A stretch of 64,000 nucleotides of DNA from Mesorhizobium sp. (GTDB lineage: Bacteria; Pseudomonadota; Alphaproteobacteria; Rhizobiales; Rhizobiaceae). The notes under the pieces were generated by a model. It saw only the letters and a program-made list of their open reading frames with translations. It searched no databases and had not been told where the DNA came from. Positions 34,906 to 43,682 of this stretch are shown here, piece after piece (position 1 is the first letter of the stretch; every line of letters starts with the position of its first letter). The stretch lies in assembly GCA_004017275.1 (NCBI GenBank), contig SAKE01000009.1, positions 149,105-213,104 on the forward strand, written 5' to 3'. The position numbers and the translations under genes were made by a program.

Positions 34906-35961
34906 ATGGACAGACAGCGTACGGACAAGAACGAGGAGACGGCGGCGCAGGGGCGGCCGACGTTGAAGACGCTTGCCTTCATGACCGGGCTCGGCGTCAC
35001 CACTGTGTCACGCGCCTTGAAGGACGCCCCGGAAATCGGTGCCGAAACCAGGCGCCGCGTCCAGCTCGTCGCCAAGCAGATCGGCTACCGGCCCAACCGC
35101 GCCGGCGTACGCCTGCGCACCGGCAGGACCAATGTCATCAGCCTCGTGCTCAACACCGATCGCGAGATCATGAGCTTCGTCTCGGACATCATCTACGGCG
35201 TTTCGGAAGTTCTCGCCGAAACGCCCTATCACCTGATCGTCACGCCCTATTCCCGCTCCCAGGATCCGATGGAGCCGATCCGCTATCTCGTCGAGACCGG
35301 CTCGGCCGATGGCGTCATCATCTCGCGCACCCAACCGAACGATCCGCGTGCCCGCTACATGCTGGAGCACGGCATGCCCTTTGCCACGCATGGCCGCACC
35401 GATATGGGCCTTGTCCACCCCTATCATGACTTCGACAACCATGTTTTCGCAATGGAAGCCGTGCGCCGCCTGGCGAGCATGGGCAGACGCAAGCTGGCGC
35501 TTTTGTCGCCGCCGCCCGGGCTGACCTATTATGGCCACACGCTGAACGGCTTTGCCGATGCGCTGAGCGAGGTTGGCGCCAGCGAAATCCCGTTCAACGC
35601 TGTTTCGATCGACCATTCGATCGAGCAGATCAGGAGCCGGACCGCGCAGGTGATGCGCCGCGAAAACAGGCCGGACGGCTTCGTCAGCAGCGCCGCCGCC
35701 GCGACACTGGCCATCGTCGCCGGCATCGAGGATGCCGGCCTCAAGCTCGGCCGTGACGTCGATGTCGTGTCCAAGCAGTCGTCGGACCTCTTGCATCTGT
35801 TCCGCAGGGAATTGCTTGTCGTCAACGAGAACTTCCGCCTGGCCGGCTCCGATCTTGCCCGCTCGGTACTCGGCTGGATCGGCGGCGCCGCACCCGGATC
35901 GTTGCAGCGTCTGGTAGCCGCCAGCGACGTTCAGGCGTTCAGCCAGCCTGTACTCGTTTAG
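34906..35961 (+). CDS. LacI-family transcriptional regulator
   Basis: A 351-residue repressor. The N-terminal helix-turn-helix is TLKTLAFMTGLGVTTVSRAL (about 19-38), followed by the hinge helix region YRPNRAGVRLRTGRT. A periplasmic-binding-protein-like sugar domain covers about 75-345. It is divergent from the GtsA-like operon, and matching 18-bp operators lie before both. The expected behaviour is repression of the importer and of its own gene until a sugar inducer binds. The gene ends 25 bp before the end of the convergent gnd gene. Confidence 0.93.
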   Translation: MDRQRTDKNEETAAQGRPTLKTLAFMTGLGVTTVSRALKDAPEIGAETRRRVQLVAKQIGYRPNRAGVRLRTGRTNVISLVLNTDREIMSFVSDIIYGVSEVLAETPYHLIVTPYSRSQDPMEPIRYLVETGSADGVIISRTQPNDPRARYMLEHGMPFATHGRTDMGLVHPYHDFDNHVFAMEAVRRLASMGRRKLALLSPPPGLTYYGHTLNGFADALSEVGASEIPFNAVSIDHSIEQIRSRTAQVMRRENRPDGFVSSAAAATLAIVAGIEDAGLKLGRDVDVVSKQSSDLLHLFRRELLVVNENFRLAGSDLARSVLGWIGGAAPGSLQRLVAASDVQAFSQPVLV

Positions 35962-35985
35962 AACATGCTCCCAAGGCAGCCTTGT

Positions 35986-37413
35986 CTAGCCAGCGGCACC
36001 ACTGCCCCACGGCCCGTGGAACGCGCCTTTGTCGTCGATACGCTCGAAACCGTGCGCGCCGAAGAAGTCACGCTGCGCCTGGATCAAGTTCGAGGTGCCG
36101 CGGCCCTGGCGGTAGCTGTCGAAATAGGCAAGTGCGGAAGACAGCGCCGGAACCGGCGAGCCGGCCTCCGATGCCCTTGCCACGATGCGCCGCAGCGACG
36201 GATGCGCTTCCTGCATCAGCGAGATGAAGGCCGGCGCCATCAGCAGGTTGGTCGAGGCGCCGCCCGTGCTGAAGGCTTCCGCCATCGTGTCGAGCATCTG
36301 CGAGCGGATGATGCAGCCGGCGCGCCATATCCTGGCGATGGTCGGCATCGGCAGGTTCCAGTTGAACTCCTTCGAGGCGCCGCTCATCACCGCGAAACCT
36401 TGCGCATAGGCTGATATCTTACCGGCGAACAGCGCCAGCTCGAGATCATGCAGCAACGCGTCCTTGTCGCCTGAAATCCTGGTCACACCGATGTTGCCAT
36501 AGGCTTTTTCCGCCGCCAGCCGCTCGTCCTTGATCGACGACAGCACGCGCGCCGCCACCGCTGCCTCGATCGCCGTTGCCGGAATTCCGAGCTGCTGCGC
36601 CTCGATGACAGACCATTTGCCGGTGCCCTTCTGGCCGGCACGGTCGAGGATGATGTCGACCACCGGCTTGCCGGTCTTCGGATCGTCCGCGGCCAGCACC
36701 TTGGCGGTGATCTCGATCAGGTAGGAATTGAGCCGGCCTTTGTTCCAGTTGGAAAACACCGTGCCGATCTCCTTCGGCCCCATGCCCAGCCCGTCGCGCA
36801 GGATGCCGTAGATCTCGGCGATCATCTGCATGTCGGCATATTCGATACCGTTGTGGATGGTCTTGACGAAATGCCCGGCCCCGTCGGTACCGAGCCATGC
36901 CGCACAGGGTTCGTCCTTGAACTTGGCCGAGATCGCGGTCAGCACCTTCTCGACACGCTTCCAACTGTCCTCCGTGCCGCCAACCATGATCGACGGACCG
37001 TGCCGCGCGCCCTCCTCGCCACCGGACACGCCCATGCCGATGAAGGTGAGACCCGAGCCGGAAAGCTCGGAGAAGCGCCGCATCGTGTCACGGAAATTGG
37101 CGTTGCCGGCATCGATAACGATGTCGTTGGCCGACAGCACACCACGCAGCGCCGCGATCTGTTCGTCGACGGGCTTGCCAGCCAGCACCATGATGATGAT
37201 CGGGCGCGGCGGTCGGATCGCGGCGGCAAGCTCTTCCAGGCTGTAGCAAGGCACAACCATATCCCTGAGCGCTCCGGCATTCTCCACGAAAGCGTCGGTG
37301 CGCGCCTTGGTGCGGTTGAAGACGGCGATGCGATGTCCATGCTCGGCGATGTTCAGCGCCAGGTTGGAGCCCATAGTGCCAAGGCCTATCAGGCCGATTT
37401 CGGCTTTTTCCAT
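35986..37413 (-). CDS. gnd: NADP-dependent 6-phosphogluconate dehydrogenase, decarboxylating
   Basis: Converts 6-phosphogluconate to ribulose 5-phosphate, CO2 and NADPH in the oxidative pentose phosphate pathway; cytosolic. 475 residues, the usual full length. Cofactor motif GLIGLGTMGSNLALNI at the N-terminus, the substrate segment GVSGGEEGARHGPS with ISAKFK after it, KTIHNGIEYADMQ and KGTGKWSVIEAQQ are all intact. It is convergent with the LacI gene and transcribed alone. It is not obviously tied to the neighbouring sugar operon, though both feed hexose metabolism. Confidence 0.96.
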   Translation of the reverse strand: MEKAEIGLIGLGTMGSNLALNIAEHGHRIAVFNRTKARTDAFVENAGALRDMVVPCYSLEELAAAIRPPRPIIIMVLAGKPVDEQIAALRGVLSANDIVIDAGNANFRDTMRRFSELSGSGLTFIGMGVSGGEEGARHGPSIMVGGTEDSWKRVEKVLTAISAKFKDEPCAAWLGTDGAGHFVKTIHNGIEYADMQMIAEIYGILRDGLGMGPKEIGTVFSNWNKGRLNSYLIEITAKVLAADDPKTGKPVVDIILDRAGQKGTGKWSVIEAQQLGIPATAIEAAVAARVLSSIKDERLAAEKAYGNIGVTRISGDKDALLHDLELALFAGKISAYAQGFAVMSGASKEFNWNLPMPTIARIWRAGCIIRSQMLDTMAEAFSTGGASTNLLMAPAFISLMQEAHPSLRRIVARASEAGSPVPALSSALAYFDSYRQGRGTSNLIQAQRDFFGAHGFERIDDKGAFHGPWGSGAAG

Positions 37414-37550
37414 CGTTGTTTCCTACCTTCGGGTTTTGTTGATCGCAGCCCGCAATTTTGCCGGATGATTGACGGGCCTTTCGCGCCGCGTCAACCGCCT
37501 CGCCGAATTGTGTTGCCCGGATGGCCAACCAAGCTCGTGCCAGTCCGGCT

Positions 37551-39188
37551 TTACGGCCTGATGTCGATGGGCGCCTCGATCTTCACCATCTCGAAGTCCG
37601 AGACCAGTATGTCGATACGCACCGTCCACCGGCCGGGCACCGGGATGACGAGATTGTCGACACGCCAGCTGCCGTCGCCGGGCTTGGTCGCCCCACGCTT
37701 CAGCGGCTCGATCCCGGAATCCGGTTTTGACAGCACCAGCGTCACCTGCTTGGCGTCGAGCGGGCCGAAATCGCCGCTCATGATGACCATCGAGGCAACG
37801 ACCGGCCCGGCATGGCCAGGCGTGATGCTGAGATCGGCCATCGCTTGCAGCGCGTGGATATGGACCGAGACCGGTTGCGCCGCCGCGATCGCCAGAGCCC
37901 GTGGCGGCGGTGTGAAGCGCCAGCCAGAGGCAACGCCGAAGATGGCCAGCACGATCAACATCTCGACGCCGATCGAACGGGAGAGCCTACGCTGCACCTC
38001 CGTCGATCCTGCCTCGGCCGATGCGGTGAGTTTCCAGCGGTTGACGGCGGCGAGCGTGAACAGAAAGACCAGCAGCCCCAGCTTGATCAACAGCAGCCTT
38101 CCATAGGCGGTGTTGACCAGCGCGAGGGGCGTTTGCACCTGGATGACGGCGAGAACGATGCCGGCAGCGACAAGCACGGCCGCCACCGGCAGGATCAGGC
38201 GTGAGAACTGCCGCAACAATGGCGCGGCTTCCGCCGATTGCCTCTTCAGCGCCAGCCCGAGCGGCACCAGCGCACCGACCCAGAAGGCAATACCCACGCC
38301 GTGCAGGAACACCATTGGCCGCGTCAGCCATTGCGGTTCGGCCGCACTGGCATGGCCGCTGGCGGCAAGCGCGACACCCACCCCGACCAGGCTGGCCAGC
38401 GCCAATGGTTTGGCGATGACGCCAGGGCCGGCAAGCGACAGCAGGCCGAGTCCCAGCGCGATGAGGGCGACCAGCACCGTCCAGCCAAAACTGGTGCCGA
38501 GCCCGGTCCGCCAGATGACCGGCTGCACCAGATGCGAGAGCGGCGCGCCGAGCGCATCAAGCCCCTGGAAACCGAGGGACAAGGGTGTCGCGACCAGCCC
38601 GCCAAGGATTGCAACAATGACGAAACGTCGGCCAGCCTGTCCGCCCCCGCTCAGCCAGGCAAGGGCGAAGGCACCGCCGACGCCGAGGAAAAGGCCGATG
38701 TAGAGAAGGACCTTGCCGAGCCAGATCGCCGATCGCAACGGCCAGTCGACGGCTTCGGACACGGCCGGCGGCGCACTCGGCGCGCCGATGGAAAACAGCA
38801 GGGACCCGCCGACCGGATGACCGTCGGCGGAAATGACGCGCCAGCTCAGCACATGCGTGCCCGACTTGAGCGGCTGCGGATTGTCGATCTCGACCGTCTG
38901 GTCGCTGAGACGGAAGGCGGTCAACGGAACCGGCGTGCCGTCGGGCCGCTCCAGGGTCAGCACCAGCGGCGAGACCGGTTCGCTGAAAGTCAGCGAGAAC
39001 TGTGTCGGCCCCTGTTCCAGCACCGCGCCGTCGGCCGGGTCGGTCTTGATCAACGCCGCATGGGCAAAGGCCTGATTGGGCAAGGCAAGGCTGGCAAGAA
39101 ACACGATCACGGCCAACAGGCCGACGACAAGCCGCCCGGCGCGTTGGCCGGCCATGGAAGCCGTTTGCAGGTAGGAAATCGTGCTCAT
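37551..39188 (-). CDS. CopC-CopD fusion copper protein (YcnJ-like)
   Basis: A 545-residue protein. After a signal peptide (to about residue 42) the mature chain begins HAALIKTDPADGAVL, a CopC domain whose N-terminal His is the usual copper ligand. About eight membrane helices of a CopD domain follow (about 150-430), and then a C-terminal periplasmic domain (VSVHIHALQAMADLSITPGH). This fusion is typical of YcnJ-type copper importers. It is the last gene of a four-gene minus-strand operon (DUF2946, PCu(A)C, YcnI, CopCD). It probably moves copper across the inner membrane or delivers it for cuproenzyme assembly. Confidence 0.87.
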   Translation of the reverse strand: MSTISYLQTASMAGQRAGRLVVGLLAVIVFLASLALPNQAFAHAALIKTDPADGAVLEQGPTQFSLTFSEPVSPLVLTLERPDGTPVPLTAFRLSDQTVEIDNPQPLKSGTHVLSWRVISADGHPVGGSLLFSIGAPSAPPAVSEAVDWPLRSAIWLGKVLLYIGLFLGVGGAFALAWLSGGGQAGRRFVIVAILGGLVATPLSLGFQGLDALGAPLSHLVQPVIWRTGLGTSFGWTVLVALIALGLGLLSLAGPGVIAKPLALASLVGVGVALAASGHASAAEPQWLTRPMVFLHGVGIAFWVGALVPLGLALKRQSAEAAPLLRQFSRLILPVAAVLVAAGIVLAVIQVQTPLALVNTAYGRLLLIKLGLLVFLFTLAAVNRWKLTASAEAGSTEVQRRLSRSIGVEMLIVLAIFGVASGWRFTPPPRALAIAAAQPVSVHIHALQAMADLSITPGHAGPVVASMVIMSGDFGPLDAKQVTLVLSKPDSGIEPLKRGATKPGDGSWRVDNLVIPVPGRWTVRIDILVSDFEMVKIEAPIDIRP

Positions 39189-39241
39189 GTCACCGCCACG
39201 AAGGACAGCGGCGCGCTCAGAAGAGCGCGCCGCCCGAGAGA

Positions 39242-39760
39242 TCATTTCTTCGGCAGCAACTTGATGCCGGGAGCCGGGTTTTCCAGCGCGTCTTCATCCT
39301 GTCCCGCCGCTGGGATCTCGATCCAGCGATCGGCCGCACCGTCGCATTCCTGCACCACCGGGAAGTAGAGTTTTTGGCCGACCGGGAGATCCGCCGTCAA
39401 CGTCGCGCGAAAGACGAACTCGTCATAGAATTCATCCGGCAGGCTGCCGGCGCTCCAGTCGACTTCCTTGACCCCATCGGTCACCGCCTGACCATAGAGC
39501 TGGTATGATTTCTCGTACTTGCCCTTCTTGGTCTGCAGCGTCCAGCCCGGCTTCGGCATCGGCTTCACCGCGATCACGCCTTCCGGGATCTGCACTCGCA
39601 CGGCGGTCGTCGCCTTGCCCTCGCAACCATGCGGCACGCGCAAAACGGCCTTGTAGGTCGAGCCGACGGCCGCTTCCTGCGTTTCGAACGTGACATGCGC
39701 GAAGGCGGCACTGGTTCTGAGCACGAGAAGTGCTGCGGCCGACAAAAGATACTTGTTCAT
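39242..39760 (-). CDS. YcnI-family (DUF1775) periplasmic copper-binding protein
   Basis: A 172-residue exported protein. The signal peptide ends at SAAFA, so mature residue 1 is His22 in HVTFETQEA, the copper-binding N-terminal His of the YcnI fold. Conserved segments are PHGCEGKAT, PKPGWTLQTKKGKYEKSY and DEFYDEFVFRATL. YcnI proteins bind Cu(II) and work with YcnJ. The gene sits 53 bp before the CopCD gene and 31 bp after the PCu(A)C gene, so it is part of the copper operon. Confidence 0.88.
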   Translation of the reverse strand: MNKYLLSAAALLVLRTSAAFAHVTFETQEAAVGSTYKAVLRVPHGCEGKATTAVRVQIPEGVIAVKPMPKPGWTLQTKKGKYEKSYQLYGQAVTDGVKEVDWSAGSLPDEFYDEFVFRATLTADLPVGQKLYFPVVQECDGAADRWIEIPAAGQDEDALENPAPGIKLLPKK

Positions 39761-39791
39761 GATGGTCCCTCAAATTTTCAAACTGGCCGGA

Positions 39792-40331
39792 TCAATTGGC
39801 GTGATCGTCCATGGCGCCGCCACCCATGCCTTCGACTGCGAAATCGACGCTGACGGCGCCGGCCTTTTCGAAAGTCAGCGTGGCGGAAAACTTTTCGCCC
39901 TGCTTGGGTTGCCGCTTCAGGCCGATGAACATCAGATGATAGCCGCCAGGCGCAAGGGCGACCTTGCCGCCAGCCGGGATTTCCAGGCCGCCTGCGACCG
40001 GCCGCATGGTCATGACGCCGTCCTTGACGCCCATCTCATGCAGCTCGGCCTTTTCAGAAACATCGGACGAAATCGACACCAGCCGGTCCGGCGCACTGCC
40101 GTTGTTGGTGATGGTGAAATAGCCGCCGGCCACTTTGGCGCCGGCCGGCGTGGCGCGCGACCACGGGTGACCGATCTCAAGATCGCCAACCTTGAACTCA
40201 TGCGCCAGGACGGACTGGGCGCCTGTGAACGACAGCGCAAGAGCCAGCAGGGCAATGCCGACACGCTCTTCGATGCTGCGTAGAATGCTGCCGAGCGTCG
40301 GACGCCCGGCGCCAGGGAAAAAATAGGACAT
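39792..40331 (-). CDS. PCu(A)C-family copper chaperone
   Basis: A 179-residue exported copper metallochaperone. The start at 40331 has GGAG upstream. A membrane-targeting segment ends SVLA before HEFKVGDLEIGHPWSR. The Cu(I) site pattern is visible: His98-x-Met100, a downstream Met (107/109), and His132-x-Met134 in GGYHLMFIGLK. PCu(A)C proteins load the CuA or CuB centre of cytochrome oxidase in the periplasm. It is the second gene of the copper operon. Confidence 0.9.
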   Translation of the reverse strand: MSYFFPGAGRPTLGSILRSIEERVGIALLALALSFTGAQSVLAHEFKVGDLEIGHPWSRATPAGAKVAGGYFTITNNGSAPDRLVSISSDVSEKAELHEMGVKDGVMTMRPVAGGLEIPAGGKVALAPGGYHLMFIGLKRQPKQGEKFSATLTFEKAGAVSVDFAVEGMGGGAMDDHAN

Positions 40332-40428
40332 GGTTGCTCCATGAAGTGATGGTCGCGCCGTTGCCGGTCGCGAGCAGTTTGATCTTTGGATGGGTACGCC
40401 CACGAAAGGTTCCGCCGGGCAAACAGGC

Positions 40429-40785
40429 TCAGGCCGTTAGCGGCGGCGCGCGCGGGTTCGACGGCGAGCGCTCACGCGCAAAGTCGAGATGAATGGCCAC
40501 CGGGAAGACAAAGGCGACGGCTTCAAAGGACAGGCTGTGCAATGCAAGCCCGGCATCGGGCGGCGGCGCAAAGGCCGCCGAAACCATGCTGCAGCCCAGC
40601 ACGCAGCATGCCGGAAGATGGGACGGTAGCTGGTTGCCGTCGGGAAGCTGGGTCGCGCCCTCATGGGTACAGATGACGTTGCCGAACGCATCGAGCTGCG
40701 ATGCGTTGGGAGCGGCACCGAAGGCGAATGCGCCAAGCGTCGACTGGAGCAACAGCAGATAGGCCGCGACCAGCGCGACCGGCAT
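40429..40785 (-). CDS. DUF2946-family small membrane/periplasmic protein
   Basis: A 118-residue protein from the ATG at 40785; a longer frame to 40953 exists. An N-terminal hydrophobic segment (PVALVAAYLLLLQSTLGAF) is followed by CTHEGATQ and the cysteine cluster ACCVLGCSM, typical of DUF2946 proteins found beside copper genes. It is the first gene of the copper operon. Its His and Cys residues suggest metal binding, but no biochemical role is established to my knowledge. Confidence 0.72.
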   Translation of the reverse strand: MPVALVAAYLLLLQSTLGAFAFGAAPNASQLDAFGNVICTHEGATQLPDGNQLPSHLPACCVLGCSMVSAAFAPPPDAGLALHSLSFEAVAFVFPVAIHLDFARERSPSNPRAPPLTA

Positions 40786-40981
40786 GCTCCACCGTCTCCT
40801 CGATACGCTCAAAGCCTTGCCTCTTCGCAGCAACGCGACATTCCTAGCACGAGGCCGGCGGGTGGAAAATCGCCAAATCACCGCTGCGGCAACGCGGCAT
40901 ATCAATGGATGTCGCCCAAAAGTGTGCGGCGGTTTTGGGACAACGACATGCATGAAGCAAGACTCTGAGCCGCGGCGCGGC

Positions 40982-41884
40982 TCAGGATTTTTGTAGCGAC
41001 CGACTTTCTGGGATCGAAGTCAGCAATGTCTGGCGCGCCGACTTCAAGTGCTTGCGGCAAGCGGCATCGACCTTGCCGAGGTCGTGCGATTTCAGCGCCT
41101 CGATATAGACCAGATGCTCGCCGATCGCGACTTCGTTGCGCTCGCGTTCCTGCGCCTTGTTCCACTGGTAGTGGTAGTGGAAGATCATGGCGATGACATC
41201 GTAGAAATCGACGATGAAGCGGTTGCGCGACGCCCGGTGGATGAGCCGGTGGAAACGCTCGTCCAGCTCAGAGAATTCGTTGAAGCGGGTGGCGATGTCG
41301 CTTGCCAGCCGGCGATGTTCGTCTTCCAGGCGGTCGAGATCGGACCACACCGCGCTGTCCTGGGGTAGAGCGGTGAAGGCGGCCGCCGAGCGCAGTTCGA
41401 ACATTTCGCGGATCTCTGTCAGCTCCAGCGCGAAGGCGCGGGTAAAACCCTTCAGCACCCAATGGCTGTTGCGGCGCTTCTCGATCAGGCCGAAGCGCGA
41501 GAAGCGGATCAGGAACTCGCGCACGCTGGTGGTGCCGACGCCGATCTCGCGCGCCAGTTCGAGTTCGTTGATCTGCATGCCGGCCTCGGCGCCGCCGGCG
41601 AGCAGCCTGCGCATGAACGACCGCTCGATGATCTCGGCCAGCGTGTCGGTCTCTTCCTCAGGGAAGAAATCATCCGGACGCGGTTCGCGCAGCACGGTTT
41701 TGGCGCGCTTGTTCCAGGCGATCAGCCCGGTCTCTTCCATGCGCGAAAGAATGGTGCGGACAGTCGTACGGCTGACGCCAAGCAAGGTGCCCAGTTCCGG
41801 CTCCGAAGGCAGGCTGCGCGTTTCATCGAGCAGCCGCAGGCAGCGGTTGTAGGCATCCTTGTAGACGTTGTTACTCTTCGACAT
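40982..41884 (-). CDS. GntR/FCD-family regulator with two winged-helix motifs
   Basis: A 300-residue regulator starting MSKSNNVYKDAYN at 41884; the long frame beyond is spurious. A first winged helix covers about 25-60 (LPSEPELGTLLGVSRTTVRT), a second about 104-140 (INELELAREIGVGTTSVREF), and an FCD ligand domain about 155-285 (LTEIREMFELRSAAAF). Having two DNA-binding domains ahead of FCD is unusual. It is divergent from the UxaA-family dehydratase gene, its probable target together with the transporter at 44978. A sugar acid or pathway intermediate is the likely effector. Confidence 0.87.
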   Translation of the reverse strand: MSKSNNVYKDAYNRCLRLLDETRSLPSEPELGTLLGVSRTTVRTILSRMEETGLIAWNKRAKTVLREPRPDDFFPEEETDTLAEIIERSFMRRLLAGGAEAGMQINELELAREIGVGTTSVREFLIRFSRFGLIEKRRNSHWVLKGFTRAFALELTEIREMFELRSAAAFTALPQDSAVWSDLDRLEDEHRRLASDIATRFNEFSELDERFHRLIHRASRNRFIVDFYDVIAMIFHYHYQWNKAQERERNEVAIGEHLVYIEALKSHDLGKVDAACRKHLKSARQTLLTSIPESRSLQKS

Positions 41885-42014
41885 CCCTAACCCGTTGCAC
41901 GCCGTCGCTTGCGGCGGCCGGTTTGAAGCGCAATATGACGTTCCCATGGCCCTGAGAAGCGAAATCGCTTCCCGAAACAACCCAGGGACATGCGGACCCC
42001 CCACGAAAAAACAA

Positions 42015-42043
42015 TTGACGCAAAACTGTTTTTTCACGATAAA
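42015..42043 (+). promoter_or_regulatory. predicted promoter and operator of the UxaA-family dehydratase gene
   Basis: TTGACG (42015-42020) and GATAAA (42038-42043) are 17 bp apart. The spacer holds the palindrome AAAACTGTTTT (42022-42032). Nearly the same sequence, AACTGTTTTTT..GATAAA, recurs at 44887-44906 before the ABC transporter. The divergent GntR regulator is the natural ligand. Confidence 0.6.
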
Positions 42044-42111
42044 AGACATTATCTCTAAACAGACGCGTGTCAATCCGTCCGCGCAACCCAGGATCACCCA
42101 GGAAACCGCCC

Positions 42112-43617
42112 GTGAACGCCTCCAACTGCATTCTCCTGTCCCCCGCCGACAATGTCGCCGTCGCCAACGGCCGCATCGAGATCGGCACCGTGCTGCCGGG
42201 AGGTGCCGTCGCCAGTGCGCTGATCGAACCAGGCCACAAGGTGGCAATCAAGCCGATCGCCACCGGCGAGGCCGTGGTGAAATACGCCCAGGCGATCGGC
42301 CGCGCGACACAGGACATCGCGCCGGGCGAGCATGTGCATTCGCACAATCTGGTTTTCGAATCCGGCCGCTTGCCGGTCGTGCCGCCGAGCGAGGCCGAGC
42401 ATGCAACCGAGGCCGACCGCGCCCGCACCTTCATGGGCTATCGCCGCGCTGATGGCCGCGCCGGCACACGCAACTTCATCGGCATCGTCGCCAGCGTCAA
42501 TTGCTCGGCCACCGTCTGCCATTCTATCGCCGACACCGCCAACCGCACGCTTTTGCCGAAATATCCAGGCATCGACGGCTTCGTGCCGATCGTCCACGGC
42601 CAGGGCTGCGGCATGAGCGGCACCGGCGACGGCATGATGGTGTTGCACCGCACGCTCGCCGGCTACGCCCGCCATCCGAATTTCGGCGGCGTGCTGATGG
42701 TCGGGCTCGGCTGCGAGGTCAACCAGCTCACGCTCTACGGCCAGAAGGGCGTCGCTGCCGGCAAACGCCATTTCAACATCCAGGACGCGGGCGGTTCGCG
42801 CAAATCGGTCGAAAAGGCGATGGGGGTGCTGGCCGAGATCGCCGAAGAGGTCGGCAAGTTGAAGCGTGAACCGATCCCGGTCAGCGAGATCGTCGTCGGC
42901 CTGCAATGCGGTGGCTCCGACGGCATGTCGGGCATTACCGCCAACCCGGCGCTGGGCGCCGCCGTCGACATCCTGGCCGGCGTCGGCGGCATCGGCATCC
43001 TCTCCGAGACGACCGAGATCTACGGCGCCGAACATCTGCTCGCCTATCGCGCGGCAACGCCGGAGATTGCGCAGAAGCTCGACGGCTTCGTGAAATGGTG
43101 GGAGGATCACGTCGCCAAGCATGGCGCATCGATCGACAACAACCCCTCGCCCGGCAACAAGCGCGGCGGCCTCACGACCATCCTGGAGAAGTCGCTCGGC
43201 GCGGTCGCCAAGGGCGGCCAGACGCCCCTCAACGGCGTCTTCGGCTATGCCGAGAAGGTCACCGGCAGTGGATTGGTGTTCATGGACACGCCCGGCTACG
43301 ACCCGGTTTCGGCGACCGGCCAGGTGGCGGGTGGCGCCAACGTCATCGTCTTCACCACCGGCCGCGGCTCCTGCTTCGGCTGCCGCCCGACGCCGTCGAT
43401 CAAGGTCGCCACCAATTCGACCATGTATCACCAGATGGAAGAGGACATGGACGTCAATTGCGGCGTCATCGCCTCCGGTGAAAAAACCATCGCCGGCATG
43501 GGCCGCGAGATCTTCGAACTGATCGTTGAGACGGCTTCCGGCCGCAAGACCAAGAGCGAGGATTTCGGCTACGGCGACAACGAGTTCGTGCCCTGGCATC
43601 TTGGCGCAACGCTTTAG
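42112..43617 (+). CDS. UxaA/GarD-family sugar acid dehydratase
   Basis: A 501-residue dehydratase from the GTG at 42112, with AGGAAA upstream. The N-terminal SAF domain (about 1-95) is followed by the large catalytic domain, with GYRRADGRAGTRN, VHGQGCGMSGTG, GLGCEVNQ, LQCGGSDGMSG and GRGSCFGCRPTPSIKVATN, all typical of altronate and galactarate dehydratases. It dehydrates an aldonic or aldaric acid in the cytoplasm. The neighbours (an aldose dehydrogenase-like AKR, an RbsABC-like importer and a zinc dehydrogenase) suggest a complete catabolic unit. The exact substrate is open; uxaA itself would imply D-altronate, which I cannot confirm. Confidence 0.88.
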   Translation: MNASNCILLSPADNVAVANGRIEIGTVLPGGAVASALIEPGHKVAIKPIATGEAVVKYAQAIGRATQDIAPGEHVHSHNLVFESGRLPVVPPSEAEHATEADRARTFMGYRRADGRAGTRNFIGIVASVNCSATVCHSIADTANRTLLPKYPGIDGFVPIVHGQGCGMSGTGDGMMVLHRTLAGYARHPNFGGVLMVGLGCEVNQLTLYGQKGVAAGKRHFNIQDAGGSRKSVEKAMGVLAEIAEEVGKLKREPIPVSEIVVGLQCGGSDGMSGITANPALGAAVDILAGVGGIGILSETTEIYGAEHLLAYRAATPEIAQKLDGFVKWWEDHVAKHGASIDNNPSPGNKRGGLTTILEKSLGAVAKGGQTPLNGVFGYAEKVTGSGLVFMDTPGYDPVSATGQVAGGANVIVFTTGRGSCFGCRPTPSIKVATNSTMYHQMEEDMDVNCGVIASGEKTIAGMGREIFELIVETASGRKTKSEDFGYGDNEFVPWHLGATL

Positions 43618-43682
43618 ATTAGATTGTACCGATATCGAGTGGACTGCCGAACCGAGCAACGGCCGGCACCGGGGAGGTTTGC

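Noticed and set aside
42094..43659. A 521-codon minus-strand frame opposite the dehydratase
   Set aside because: A shadow of the sense gene; the repeated Asp/Gly/Ala-rich sequence is typical of antisense translation in high-GC genomes.
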